The notes beneath the pieces are model-generated. The model saw only the letters and a list, made by a program, of their open reading frames with translations, did no database searches and was not told where the DNA came from. Both the position numbers and the translations under genes were made by a program. This document shows positions 36,403-47,000 of a DNA stretch of 64,000 nucleotides, in pieces. This DNA is from Symmachiella macrocystis (GTDB lineage: Bacteria; Planctomycetota; Planctomycetia; Planctomycetales; Planctomycetaceae). The stretch is taken from positions 682,001 to 746,000 of the forward strand of contig NZ_SJPP01000002.1 of assembly GCF_007860075.1 (NCBI RefSeq). Direction: 5' to 3'. How positions within the stretch are numbered: the stretch's first letter is position 1; the number at the start of each line of letters is the position of its first letter.

Positions 36403-36646
36403 AATTCTTCGGATTCCGCCCCATCAGTTTCTATCGCCGTCTGGGAAATCGGGCATCGATCCCCACACGGCGGGTGCAACTCCCGCAAATATTGTTGCGG
36501 GGCACAATCGGCAAGGTGACATTTTCAAAATAGCTGCGTCACCGCGGTAGCGGGTGACAACTGAGTTCTCGATCCACGATGACACGCAGACGCGGCGGTC
36601 CGCCCGTCCATGGAACAAACCAGCTGAGAAGCGGACCGTATCCGGT

Positions 36647-37117
<471 letters not shown>

Positions 37118-37153
37118 TTAAAATAATTTGAGTTGGGCAACATTGCCCGTGAG

Positions 37154-37172
37154 CCCCCGGCTTCGCCGGGGG
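37154..37172. terminator. strong CCCCCGGC-TTC-GCCGGGGG hairpin
   Basis: An 8-bp GC-only stem with a TTC loop lies about 30 bp past the amt stop codon, between amt and glnB. No long U-run follows. It could attenuate the amt-glnB transcript or be a dispersed repeat. Confidence 0.5.
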
Positions 37173-37202
37173 GCCGCAGGAACAGCCACCTGGGTCAGTT
37201 TC

Positions 37203-38597
37203 TTACAAGAAGATATAACCTTCTTCGTCGTGTTGCGTAACATCCAGACCGCGTATTTCTTCCTCTTCGGTCACACGTAATCCCATTGTGGCGTCGAGAA
37301 TTTTGATGAGGATGAATGTGCCACTCAATGCCAGTGCACCGGCGGCAACAATACTGATCGCCTGATTGATGAGTTGACTAGGATTGTCGGTGAAAAGCCC
37401 TTTCGCTCCCTCGGCGATGGTGGGTGTGGCGAAGACGCCGGTCAGCATCGCTCCGAGGGTTCCACCAACTCCATGTACTCCGAATGCGTCCAAAGAGTCG
37501 TCATAGCCGAATTTCGACTTGATGGTGGTGCACGCGAAGTAACAGACAAGACCGGCGGCGAATCCAAGAATGATACCATGCAGGGGATTGACCACGCCGC
37601 AGGCGGGCGTAATGCACACGAGCCCCGCAACGGCTCCCGAACAGGCGCCGAGCACTGACGGCTTGCCACGGAAGATCCATTCGGCTCCCGCCCAGGCGAT
37701 CACGCCCGCAGCCGCTGCCATGTGCGTGGCCACAAAGGCATTAGCGGCGGCTGCGTTGGCTCCACCCGCGCTGCCTGCATTGAAGCCGAACCAACCAACC
37801 CAAAGGAGTGCAGCCCCGATACACGTGTACGTCAAGTTGTGAGGCGGCATCGGCGTTGTTCCAAACCCGATCCGTTTGCCCAACATGATCGAAATTAACA
37901 ATGCCGAAAATCCGGAGCTGATATGCACCACGGTGCCTCCAGCGAAATCGAAAGCTTCGTAAGGAGCGTTGAACAGCCAACCATCGTCGGCCCAGACCCA
38001 GTGCGCAATGGGACAATAAATAAATGTTCCCCAAAGGACGGAGAACACAACCATCGTGCTGAATTTCATCCGCTCCGCATAGGCTCCAGCAATCAATGCA
38101 GGGGTGATAATGAAAAACATCATCTGAAACACCATATGCACAGACCGAGGAATACTGCCTGCCATCGGCACGTCCGCCGTATCGCCATTCATGAAGGGAA
38201 TCACGCCATCTAGAAACAGATAATCTGTTCCTCCAACGAACCCTCCGAAGAAACCTGTGCCGATATTTTGGCCAAACGCTAAACTGTACCCCCACAGAGC
38301 CCAGACGATTGACATGATGCCCATGAGGAAGAAACACTGCATCATTACGCTCAGAATATTTTTTTTGCGGACCAATCCGCCATAAAACAACGCCAAACCG
38401 GGTGCTGTCATCATGAGCACCAATGCCGAAGATGTGAGCATCCAGGCAACGTCTGCTCCATTGATTTCACTTTCCCAACCCGCCTGAGTTATTGAATTCG
38501 GAGCTGTTTCGGATGCTCCATCCTCCGCAAATGCGGTACTGGCAACAACCGAGAATAACAGGACCGACAGACCAGCAATTCTTCCCATCCACAGCAT
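37203..38597 (-). CDS. amt: ammonium transporter Amt
   Basis: This is a trimeric ammonium channel of the Amt/Mep/Rh family. The 464 residues begin with a signal peptide (LWMGRIAGLSVLLFSVVAST then AFAED) and include about 11 membrane helices. Family motifs are visible: TAPGLALFYGGLVRKKN, then FDFAGGTVVHISSGFSAL with the first pore His, and AFGVHGVGGTLGAML with the second. Gene order amt-glnB-glnD links ammonium uptake to PII signalling. Confidence 0.96.
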   Translation of the reverse strand: MLWMGRIAGLSVLLFSVVASTAFAEDGASETAPNSITQAGWESEINGADVAWMLTSSALVLMMTAPGLALFYGGLVRKKNILSVMMQCFFLMGIMSIVWALWGYSLAFGQNIGTGFFGGFVGGTDYLFLDGVIPFMNGDTADVPMAGSIPRSVHMVFQMMFFIITPALIAGAYAERMKFSTMVVFSVLWGTFIYCPIAHWVWADDGWLFNAPYEAFDFAGGTVVHISSGFSALLISIMLGKRIGFGTTPMPPHNLTYTCIGAALLWVGWFGFNAGSAGGANAAAANAFVATHMAAAAGVIAWAGAEWIFRGKPSVLGACSGAVAGLVCITPACGVVNPLHGIILGFAAGLVCYFACTTIKSKFGYDDSLDAFGVHGVGGTLGAMLTGVFATPTIAEGAKGLFTDNPSQLINQAISIVAAGALALSGTFILIKILDATMGLRVTEEEEIRGLDVTQHDEEGYIFL

Positions 38598-38971
38598 ATT
38601 GTCTCTCCTTAACTGCCGCTAGAATAATGAATTAAGACGTTGAGTTCTTTCGCCGTCACGGAAATTCCCGGTCGGCGAGGTCGTTGATTCGAGAGGTCGA
38701 TCTAGTCCCGCTTCACATCACTTCGGTCGCCTGTTCCGCCAAATAACTCGGCGGATTAATTGCTGCCCTGGTGGCGATATTAGAAACAACCGACAACAAG
38801 CGTGAGCAAATTGCGATCCATTACTCAGAAAAGTTGAACACGCCCCCATTAAGCACGGCAGGGACCAACCATGTTTCCTCCCCCAGCCGCAGCATTGCTC
38901 GATCCCTTGCGACCGACGAATTTGCACGGAGAATGAAACAGTAATCCGCTTAAACTCCGATGAGGCCATCC
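38598..38971. other. divergent promoter region of amt and the dehydratase gene
   Basis: This 374 bp region separates the divergent genes. A sigma-54 type GG-N10-GC site was looked for upstream of amt and none is convincing. No gene was found. Confidence 0.4.
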
Positions 38972-40111
38972 ATGAAAATCTCAGCTGTGACCCCTTATGC
39001 CGTCGGCGAAGATCGCAATTTCTTTTTTGTGGTGATCGAAACCGATGAGGGAATCCACGGTATCGGCGAAGGGGGGATCACCTGGCAGGAACCCGCCATG
39101 GGCGCCGCCGTGCATTCGTTGGCTCCGTTGCTGGTGGGTGAAGATCCGTTTCGTACCGAACATCTGTGGCAGGTGATGTTCCGCAGCGGATTTTTCCCCG
39201 CCAATCGACTGGGTGCCTCCGCCATCAGCGCCATCGACATCGCGCTGTGGGACATCAAAGCCAAGGCGCTGGGTGTGCCGCTGTATCAACTCCTGGGAGG
39301 CCGTGTGCGTGACCGGGTTGTCTGTTATCCCCACGTGAAAGCGACTGAGACGATTGCTCTCCCCGATGCCGCTCGACAAGCGGCTGAGGAGGGTTGGAAG
39401 TTTATTCGCCTCGAACTGCCTGTCGTGCCGGGGAAGGGCGTATTGGAACCCTCAGCGGCGGTGCGCGGCTGTGTGGAGGATTTCGCGGCCGTGCGGGAGG
39501 CGGTCGGCGACGATATCGAAATCACTGTCGACGTGCACACCCGTCTCGACCCGCCCGAGGCAATCCGGCTATGCCGCGAGTTAGAGCCGTTTCGCCCTTA
39601 TTTTGTCGAGGATCCACTGCGGATGGAGAACTTCGACAGTTTCCGCAAACTGTCGCGGCACGTGCATGTTCCCTTGGCTGCGGGCGAACAGTATGCGACG
39701 AAATGGGAGTTTCGCCAACAGATCGAAGAGGAACTGATCGACTACGCGCGGATCGACGTTTGCATCGTGGGTGGAATCACCGAAGCCCTCAAAGTGGCCG
39801 GTTGGTGCGAAACGCATTACATCAAACTCGCACCCCACAACCCACTCGGCCCCGTCTCCACCGCCGCCTGTTTGCATTTGGATTTGGCGACCAGTTATTT
39901 CGGCGTCCAGGAATTGCCGCGACTGCCGGGCAACGTCTTGTCCGATTTGTTCCCGGTACAGGTGCCATACGAAGCGGGGCACCTTCTCCCCCCAACGCAA
40001 CCCGGCCTAGGCGTGGAAATCGATTTGAACGCCCTCTCCAAATACCCGGCAATCGACGGCGGCAGTTGTCCGCGACTGCGGCGCGCGGATGGTTCGTTTA
40101 CGAATTGGTAA
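38972..40111 (+). CDS. enolase-superfamily dehydratase (galactonate/mandelate racemase-like)
   Basis: The start ATG at 38972 yields MKISAVTPYAVGEDRNFFFV. The capping and barrel domains are complete at 379 residues. Metal ligands are spread over the barrel: Asp in ITVDVHTRLD, Glu in PYFVEDPLRM and Glu in PLAAGEQYATKW. The catalytic base His sits in APHNPLGPVSTAA. The pattern fits sugar-acid dehydratases such as galactonate or mannonate dehydratase more than muconate lactonising enzymes. Substrate cannot be stated from sequence. No sugar-acid operon surrounds it. Confidence 0.88.
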   Translation: MKISAVTPYAVGEDRNFFFVVIETDEGIHGIGEGGITWQEPAMGAAVHSLAPLLVGEDPFRTEHLWQVMFRSGFFPANRLGASAISAIDIALWDIKAKALGVPLYQLLGGRVRDRVVCYPHVKATETIALPDAARQAAEEGWKFIRLELPVVPGKGVLEPSAAVRGCVEDFAAVREAVGDDIEITVDVHTRLDPPEAIRLCRELEPFRPYFVEDPLRMENFDSFRKLSRHVHVPLAAGEQYATKWEFRQQIEEELIDYARIDVCIVGGITEALKVAGWCETHYIKLAPHNPLGPVSTAACLHLDLATSYFGVQELPRLPGNVLSDLFPVQVPYEAGHLLPPTQPGLGVEIDLNALSKYPAIDGGSCPRLRRADGSFTNW

Positions 40112-40251
40112 TGGTGGTGTCTCGCAAACTGTTACAAATGGCCCGCGTGGTGGCGTCCGAAGGCGGGCTGATCTACCATGGCAGGATCGACAGTGAACGA
40201 CTTTTTAGGATGATCGCCATCCATTGCCGGGATCGAGTTTTTTAAGCACTT

Positions 40252-41409
40252 ATGACCGAATTTTTTGCTGCTAACGATTCGTTGCGCGACCCTTGGTTGT
40301 TGACGTTCTTCACGTATACGCCGCTGTGGATACGGTTGTTGGTGACGTTTGCCGCTGGCGTGGTTGTCGGGCGAGGGGTGGTGTTTTGGCTGTTGCGGAT
40401 GCGGTTGCCGGAAGGGATTTGGACTTCGGCAGGCCTGTCGGAACCGCTGAGCGGGGTTCGCGCTCGGGCAACCTTGGCCGTGGAGTTGGCGACCGGGGCC
40501 TTGTTCGCCGGTTTGGTCTATTTTGTCATCATTTTACACTGCCAAGAGACGCCCGAAGAAGGTTCGGCGTTTTATATTCATTGGCGGCTGCTGTTTCAGT
40601 TCGCGCTGATCACCTTTTTGATGGCGGCAACGGTTGTCGATTTGGAGCAATACTTGATTCCCGATGCCATTACCGCCACGGGCGCGATTGTGGGCGTTGG
40701 CATGGCGACGGCGGTGGGGAATGTGCAGCTGATTCCGCTGTGGGTCGATTGGAATCTGGCAGTTCCAGGATTGGCGGGGCCGTATATTCCCGTGTGGATT
40801 CAAACCTATTCGCACTGGCATGGGTTGGCCTGGAGTTTGACCGGATTGGTAGCTGGCGCCGGGATGACATGGATTGTGCGGGCGGTTGCCTCTTGGCTGT
40901 TGGGGCAGGAGGCATTGGGCTTTGGCGACGTGACATTGATGGGCATGATCGGCAGCTTCATGGGGTGGCAGGCGATCGTGTTCGTGTTCGCACTAGGGCC
41001 GCTGTGTGGACTTGTCGTCGGCTTGACCGTGCGGATACTCACAGGGCGGACCTACGTCCCCTATGGGCCGTATCTGAGCATTTCGGCCGTGATTGTGCTG
41101 TATAGCTGGAAGTGGCTGTGGACGCCATCGCGGTACATCTTTGGCGATGCCATCACGCTCGGCATTCTGGCCGCTGTGGCACTCGTGGCCATGATCGTCC
41201 TGTTAGGCCTATCGCGACTGTACTGGTTGATCCCCGTTGAACGCACCCACAGGGAACCGCCGCACGACAGTGAATCGCAGCTGGACCAGGAACCGCTGGA
41301 TAACGAGGAGTCGCTCGATACTGCGGAGCCGCCCGCGGATGAGGCGCCACTCGGCGACGAAGATTCACAGGAAGAAGACGAAGAGCCGCTGTTGGACGAT
41401 TTGCACTGA
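40252..41409 (+). CDS. prepilin peptidase (A24 family) with acidic C-terminal tail
   Basis: This membrane aspartyl protease has 385 residues and about 8 hydrophobic helices. The first catalytic Asp lies in VVDLEQYLIPDAITATGAIV and the second in the GxGD motif LGFGDVTLMGMIGSFMGW. The N-terminal methylase-type Cys motifs of PilD are not seen, so it may only cleave. The C-terminal 70 residues are low-complexity and acidic (DEAPLGDEDSQEEDEEPLLD). Such enzymes process type IV pilins and type II secretion pseudopilins. No pilin genes adjoin it here. Confidence 0.88.
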   Translation: MTEFFAANDSLRDPWLLTFFTYTPLWIRLLVTFAAGVVVGRGVVFWLLRMRLPEGIWTSAGLSEPLSGVRARATLAVELATGALFAGLVYFVIILHCQETPEEGSAFYIHWRLLFQFALITFLMAATVVDLEQYLIPDAITATGAIVGVGMATAVGNVQLIPLWVDWNLAVPGLAGPYIPVWIQTYSHWHGLAWSLTGLVAGAGMTWIVRAVASWLLGQEALGFGDVTLMGMIGSFMGWQAIVFVFALGPLCGLVVGLTVRILTGRTYVPYGPYLSISAVIVLYSWKWLWTPSRYIFGDAITLGILAAVALVAMIVLLGLSRLYWLIPVERTHREPPHDSESQLDQEPLDNEESLDTAEPPADEAPLGDEDSQEEDEEPLLDDLH

Positions 41410-41449
41410 GCGTTTTTCGACTGTAGAAAGTCGACAACTCCACTGGGGC

Positions 41450-41944
41450 TCAAATCATGTCGGTCTTGCGTTGGCGCCGTTTGGGGCGACAGCAATTCGC
41501 GCATTTCCCGTAGACTTCCAGACGATGCGCTGAAATTCGAAAGCCGTTTTGAGCAGCGACCCGCGATAGCATCTCGTTGAGCGAATCATCGACGAATTCG
41601 ATCAAGTCGCCGCACTCTTTGCAGATCAAGTGGTCGTGCTGCGGGTATCCGTAGTCGTGTTCGTAGACTTCACGATCATTGGGCCGTGCCACAGCCCTGA
41701 GTAAACCTGAGTCCTTCAATTGGGCCAGCGCGCGATAGACGGTTGAGCGGCTCACCCGCTTGCCATCGGTCCGCTGATTCAACCGAGAGACCAACTGGTC
41801 CGCGTCAAAATGTTCATGTGACGCAAAGACTTCGCGGACAATGGTTTCGCGTTCGGTGGTCAGACGCATGCCCTGCGTCATCAGGTATTCGCGAAATTTG
41901 GTTTCGGGACTAACGGCCACATCGACCGCAGTGAGATCACTCAT
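41450..41944 (-). CDS. Fur-family transcriptional regulator
   Basis: The start ATG at 41944 follows GAGG with 8 bp spacing and gives MSDLTAVDVAVSPETKFREY. The N-terminal winged helix (RLTTERETIVREVFASHEHF, TVYRALAQLKDSGLL) and the metal domain (HDHLICKECGDLIEFVD) are typical of Fur proteins. The C-terminal CANC motif may form a structural zinc site. The product is 164 residues. Fur, Zur and PerR subtypes cannot be told apart safely from this sequence. The gene is convergent with the prepilin peptidase. Confidence 0.93.
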   Translation of the reverse strand: MSDLTAVDVAVSPETKFREYLMTQGMRLTTERETIVREVFASHEHFDADQLVSRLNQRTDGKRVSRSTVYRALAQLKDSGLLRAVARPNDREVYEHDYGYPQHDHLICKECGDLIEFVDDSLNEMLSRVAAQNGFRISAHRLEVYGKCANCCRPKRRQRKTDMI

Positions 41945-42215
41945 CAGGACTACCTCAGCACTACAACAACAGACAGGGGCTTTTGCATCGTTATCAATAA
42001 AGACTAATGCCGCACTACTGGCAATTCCAGCGTGCGGCGACATCTTTCCAGTAAAGCAGCCCCGTTTTGCCGCGTCAAGATGCCGTTCACTTATCGCGAA
42101 ATCGCTCTAAGTGTTACCGTTCCAATAGTACACTCGCACGAAAAGACGTCATTCCACACGGTTTTGGGTGGAATTTAGGCATCCGAAATATCGAATGGGA
42201 GAGGCTAGTCGCTAA

Positions 42216-42506
42216 CTAAACTCCGCCGCTATCGATTCGGTCCAGAAGCCGGCTCATGGCGATATCAAATTTTTCGTGGGTTTCGTAGGTGCCATCGTCG
42301 ATGGCGGCCTTAATTTGCGCAATACGCTCCTGTCGCAACTCAGGCGACTTGCCCAGATCGCCCAAGGCGCGACCTGCTGCTGAGATTTCGACTTCGTCTT
42401 TCGGCGATATCGGAGCCGTTTGTGCTGCGCGGGTAACAGGTTTCATAACCGCCGGGCGATTAATCGGCGCTGCGCCGTTGACCGTGCTGGGACCGGTGAC
42501 ATCCAT
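42216..42506 (-). CDS. flgM: FlgM-like anti-sigma-28 factor
   Basis: The 96-residue protein has a Pro/Ala-rich disordered N-terminus and a C-terminal FlgM domain (LRQERIAQIKAAIDDGTYET, then HEKFDIAMSRLLDRI). FlgM binds the flagellar sigma factor FliA until the hook is finished. Length and helix pattern match the family. No other flagellar gene is present in the window. It stands alone between fur and the FAD oxidoreductase. Confidence 0.88.
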   Translation of the reverse strand: MDVTGPSTVNGAAPINRPAVMKPVTRAAQTAPISPKDEVEISAAGRALGDLGKSPELRQERIAQIKAAIDDGTYETHEKFDIAMSRLLDRIDSGGV

Positions 42507-42739
42507 GTTGATTTCTCCCTGAAACGCGGGAATGGGGAACTGGCCGATAATTTCGGCATACGGAGGCCATCCAATCCCTGGCCTGCCGGAATGGGTCTTC
42601 GTCTCCTATCATATCTTAGAGTGGGGAAGTGAATCAACCGGGATTACTCGACGCTGAAATTGTGCCCATTGAGGCGATATTTCAGTCGATTTTGCCCCCG
42701 CCGAGCTGAAACCTCTCTCTCAAAACAAGTGTGTGGATT

Positions 42740-43900
42740 ATGAATGGACGGCCGAATCGGGAATTTGACGTCATTGTCGTGGGCGCGGGCATTTTGGGGG
42801 TGTTTCATGCCTATTTTGCGGCAAAAAATGGGCTGCGAGTGTTATTGCTCGAACGGGACGACACACCGCGCGGCGCCTCGGTGCGGAACTTTGGCTGGTG
42901 TATTCCCAGTGCAATGGCGCCGGGAGAGTGGGCGGAACGGGGAATTGCTAGTTTAGAGGTTTATCGCGAATTGGCCGCTGCGGTAGGTTTTCCGTTCTCT
43001 CAAAACGGCACGCTGTATGTCGCTTCAACGGAACTTGAAGAGGCAGTGATCCGCGAGTTTGTCGAATCGAACTCTCATCACGGCCTGCACCGGGAATTTT
43101 TAGATGACCGGCGGACACGGGAAATGAATCCGTTTGTCCGTCCGGACTATGGTCGGGCCAGCTTGTATTTCCCGGACGAGATCCGTATCGAGCCACGAAC
43201 GATTTTAGGAGATCTGCTGACGTGGTTGGGTCGGGAATTCGATTGTGAGTATCGGCCGCGGACGGTTGCCTCCCGGGCGGAGGCCAGTGCAGGGCAGTGC
43301 CGCGTGATCTCGACCGAGGGGTTGGTTTTTACGGCGAACCATGTTTTTGTCTGCAGCGGCGCGGATGTGCGCACGCTGTTTCCGGAGATCTTGGCTGCGG
43401 CCGGAGTGCGTCGCTGTAAGCTTCAAATGTTTCGCACGGTCCCTCAACAGGGATGGCAACTTCCGACCAATTTGGCGTCTGGATTATCGATTCGCCGGTA
43501 CCCGTCGTTTCAGAATTGTCCTTCCTGGGCAAAGTTATCGCAGCAAGCGGCGGAACCGGGATACGACGAGCGGGGGATTCACGTGTTGTTGGTCCAAGAT
43601 TATGAGGGCCGCTTGGTCGTGGGGGACTCGCACGTTTATTCCCACGACGATATGGACGACATGTTGGATGCGGAAACCGAGTCGCTAATCCTGCGGTATG
43701 CCCAGCAGATGGTCGACGGGGTGGACTGGAGGATCGACAGCCGTTGGCAGGGGGAGTATTCGTTGCTGGAGGATCGGGAGATTTTGGAGACCACAATTGA
43801 CGGTCGCATCCATTTGGTCACCGGAATTGGCGGAAAAGGGATGACCACCGCTCCGGCAGTCGCCCGCGAGTCTATCGAACGACACTGGACAATTAGGTAG
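42740..43900 (+). CDS. FAD-dependent oxidoreductase, TIGR03364-like
   Basis: The start ATG at 42740 gives MNGRPNREFDVIVVGAGILG with the GxGxxG dinucleotide fold. The following TPRGASVRNFGWCIPSAMAP is the signature seen in the TIGR03364 family, often linked to phosphonate or amine oxidation. FAD-binding and substrate domains fit the DAO (D-amino acid oxidase) fold, ending with ITTIDGRIHLVTGIGGKGMT-like spacing. The product has 386 residues. No phosphonate genes are adjacent, so the substrate is open. Confidence 0.85.
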   Translation: MNGRPNREFDVIVVGAGILGVFHAYFAAKNGLRVLLLERDDTPRGASVRNFGWCIPSAMAPGEWAERGIASLEVYRELAAAVGFPFSQNGTLYVASTELEEAVIREFVESNSHHGLHREFLDDRRTREMNPFVRPDYGRASLYFPDEIRIEPRTILGDLLTWLGREFDCEYRPRTVASRAEASAGQCRVISTEGLVFTANHVFVCSGADVRTLFPEILAAAGVRRCKLQMFRTVPQQGWQLPTNLASGLSIRRYPSFQNCPSWAKLSQQAAEPGYDERGIHVLLVQDYEGRLVVGDSHVYSHDDMDDMLDAETESLILRYAQQMVDGVDWRIDSRWQGEYSLLEDREILETTIDGRIHLVTGIGGKGMTTAPAVARESIERHWTIR

Positions 43901-44084
43901 TAACCCCTGCCTGGAAGCGTGGTTATTTGGCAAAACCATGCACCGACGTTCACTAAGGCATCCAAACTACGCAAATGGCAGACTAATTCGGGTGAATTTC
44001 CCAATTGTGTTTGCCTCAGTGATCGATCATTCTTGTAAGGGAGAGTGTAAGTGACTTCCGGTGGTTCGGGCCGCCATTCGGTAA

Positions 44085-47000
44085 ATGCATGACTGGTGCC
44101 AAAAAAACCTTGTGCGCGGGATTGCATTCCCAACCACGAGTTCCCCTAGGTCCGAAAGTAGCGTTGTGAACGAGACATTAACGCGTGTGTTTCAACAGGA
44201 TGTCGGTGCGGATGCCCCGGTACGGATCGCAGTCTCCCGACCGGACGCGGTTGAATCCGAGCCGCATGTCTTGCTGAATCCGTACGGCATCATCGGGCGG
44301 TCCCCGAATTGCGATGTTCGGCTGAAGGACTCACAAGTCAGCTTTCGTCATGCGTATTTGCAAATGATTGGGGGACGCCTGTTTTGTGCCGACTTGGGGA
44401 GCCGTTCGGGAACGAGTTGGGGTGACGTGCCGCAGCGCGCCGGTTGGTTGTCAGCCGACGAGGATGTCTCGATTGGACCGTATCAAGTTCGGTTGCTCGA
44501 AAACCCGGTGGTCGATGGTGGCGATCGCATTGCGATCCCTCCCGATTTCGATCCGTTGGCGATCTATGAAGGTGAATTGGGCGAGATGCCTGATGTGCAT
44601 TTGGAGTTCCTCAATGCAGCGGACGATGTCGATTTACCGTTAAGGCGGATGCTGACGTTTGCCGGCAGCGCCCGCGGATGCAAATTGCGTTTCGAGGGGG
44701 ACCGGATTTCTCGCGTCCATTGCAGTTTGATGCTCACCCCCAGTGGACTGTGGGTCATCGACCTGTTGGGCAAAGGGGGCACCAAGGTCAATGGGTCATT
44801 GATACGCAGCGATCGGTTGAATGACGGCGACTTGCTAAAGCTCGGCCAATTTCAGATGCGAGTGCATTATGAAGGGGCAGGCGAAAAGCCGTTTTCCGGG
44901 ACGGTCTTACCACCGGAAACATCGGTCGAGACAAGTTCTTCGACCGACGAGGAACTGCCGAAAACGCCTCGTGAGGCAGAGACCATTCCCCATCCCTCGC
45001 TGGAATTGTCCACCTCGCAGGATGAGCTTGCCAACCCGTGCGGGCGATTGGTTGATGAGCTGGTCGTCAATCGGTTAATGACTCGCGAAGAGATCGACGT
45101 CGTCTTGGCGGAATTTGAAGGCCGAATACCGTCATTCGACGAATTGTCGGACCGGCTGGTCGAATTGCAAACGATTTCCCAATGGCAAGCGGATCAACTT
45201 GCGACCGAAAACCACGGTCCCATGATCTTGGAGAACCGTTACCAACTGATCGAGCGGTTGGGCTACGGCAGCATGGGAAACGTTTTCCTGGCCTTTGACG
45301 AGGCGCTGCAGAGCAAGGTCGCCATCAAGATTCCGCACCATTCGTTGTTAAAAAACGAGCGATTGTTTAAACGGTTTCGCCGCGAAACATTGATTAGCGC
45401 CAATCTGGTGCACGCTCATATCGTTCGCGCGTTGAATATTGGACGGGGCAATCAATTTGTTGTTTTAGAACTGGTTGACGGCGACGATCTCCGCGATCTG
45501 ATGGACCGTCAAGGGCCTCCTGACACGATGATGGCGGTTGATTTCTTAATTCAAGTTGCTGAAGCAGTCGGCCATGCCCAAAGCGAAGGGGTGGTGCATC
45601 GCGACATCAAACCGTCGAACATTTTGATCTCACGTGAAGGGACTGCCAAGCTGTTTGATTTTGGCTTGGCCCATTTGGATGACGAGGCACGGAAAAAAGG
45701 GGTCGCCGGTCACGATGCCGATCTGATTCCCACACGGATGGGATTCGCCGTGGGCACGGTGCAGTACATGTCGCCTGAACAGGCACGCGAAAGTGACGAT
45801 GTCGATGTGCGGAGCGACATCTACAGCCTGGGGTGTACGTTCTTCGAGATGCTGACCGGCTCGCCGCCGTTTGAAGGGGAAAACCAGCACCAGATCCTCA
45901 AACAACATGCCCAAACTCCGTTCCCACCGATTGAAGGTCTGGATCCGGAATTAGCCAAGATTCTTGAGCAAATGCTCGCAAAAGATGTTGAGCAACGCAT
46001 TCAAAATCCGCAACAGTTGATTGCAGCCTTGCGCAATTGGCAAAACGCAGCGCTTGCCGAGGATGATGCGGAGACCTCTGCTGCGGAGACCGCCGAAGAA
46101 GCAAGACTCGCCGAGCACGAGGAACGACTTCTTCATTTTCAGCAGGAACGTGAAGAATGGCAGCTGGCGATCGACGCACAACGGCAGGACGTTGAACGCC
46201 AACGTGATGAATGGCGTGCAGAAGCGGATCGTGAGAAAGAAGAACTGCATTTACGCCAGACAGCATTTGAGCAGTCGCAAGCGGAGTTGAACGAACGGGA
46301 GCAAGCCTGGGCCTCAAAAACAACTGAACTGGAACAACGGCTTGAACAGACAGCGGGTGTTGAAGAACAGCTGCAATCGCAACGCAAGACATTGTCGAGT
46401 GAGCGTGCAAAATTAGAAGAGGAATTGGAGTCCCTCAAGGGGACTCAAGAGGAGTTGCGGCAATCCACTGCTGAATTGGAAGCCGCGCGGGAGGCAAACG
46501 AAGAGCGTCAAGGGTTGTTGGACTTCCAACAGGCGGAATTGACGGAGCGCCGCGAAGCCTTCGAACAATCGATCAATGACCACGACTTGGCAACCCAGGA
46601 AATGGCGAGGGACCGGGATGGTCTTCAGCAGACGCAACAGGAATTGGCGCAGCAACAACAGAATCTGCAAGAAGCGGAGAACACACTTCGCAAGCAACAC
46701 GGAGAGTTGGAACAACTAAAGAACCAACTGGAATCGCAGCGAGAACAACAGGAGCAGGATCTAGCGGCGTTTCAAAAAAGCCGTGCGGAGTTGTCAGCAA
46801 AATTGGCGACTCTTGCTGCAGGGCAAAACGAACTGCAACAAGCCGATGTCAACCTTGCCGCTCAGTCGGCCGAATTGGCAGCGGCCAGCGCCCAACTCGA
46901 AACGGAACGCACTGTTTTGGCTGAGGAGCGTGCTGAACTCGACACGCGTCGTACGACATTCGAGGCCGAGATGACGGCGTTGCAAGCGAATGCCGAGCAG

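Noticed and set aside
39394-40245. 283-codon frame inside the dehydratase gene in another forward frame
   Set aside because: The enolase-superfamily motifs lie in the other frame, so this is a shadow.
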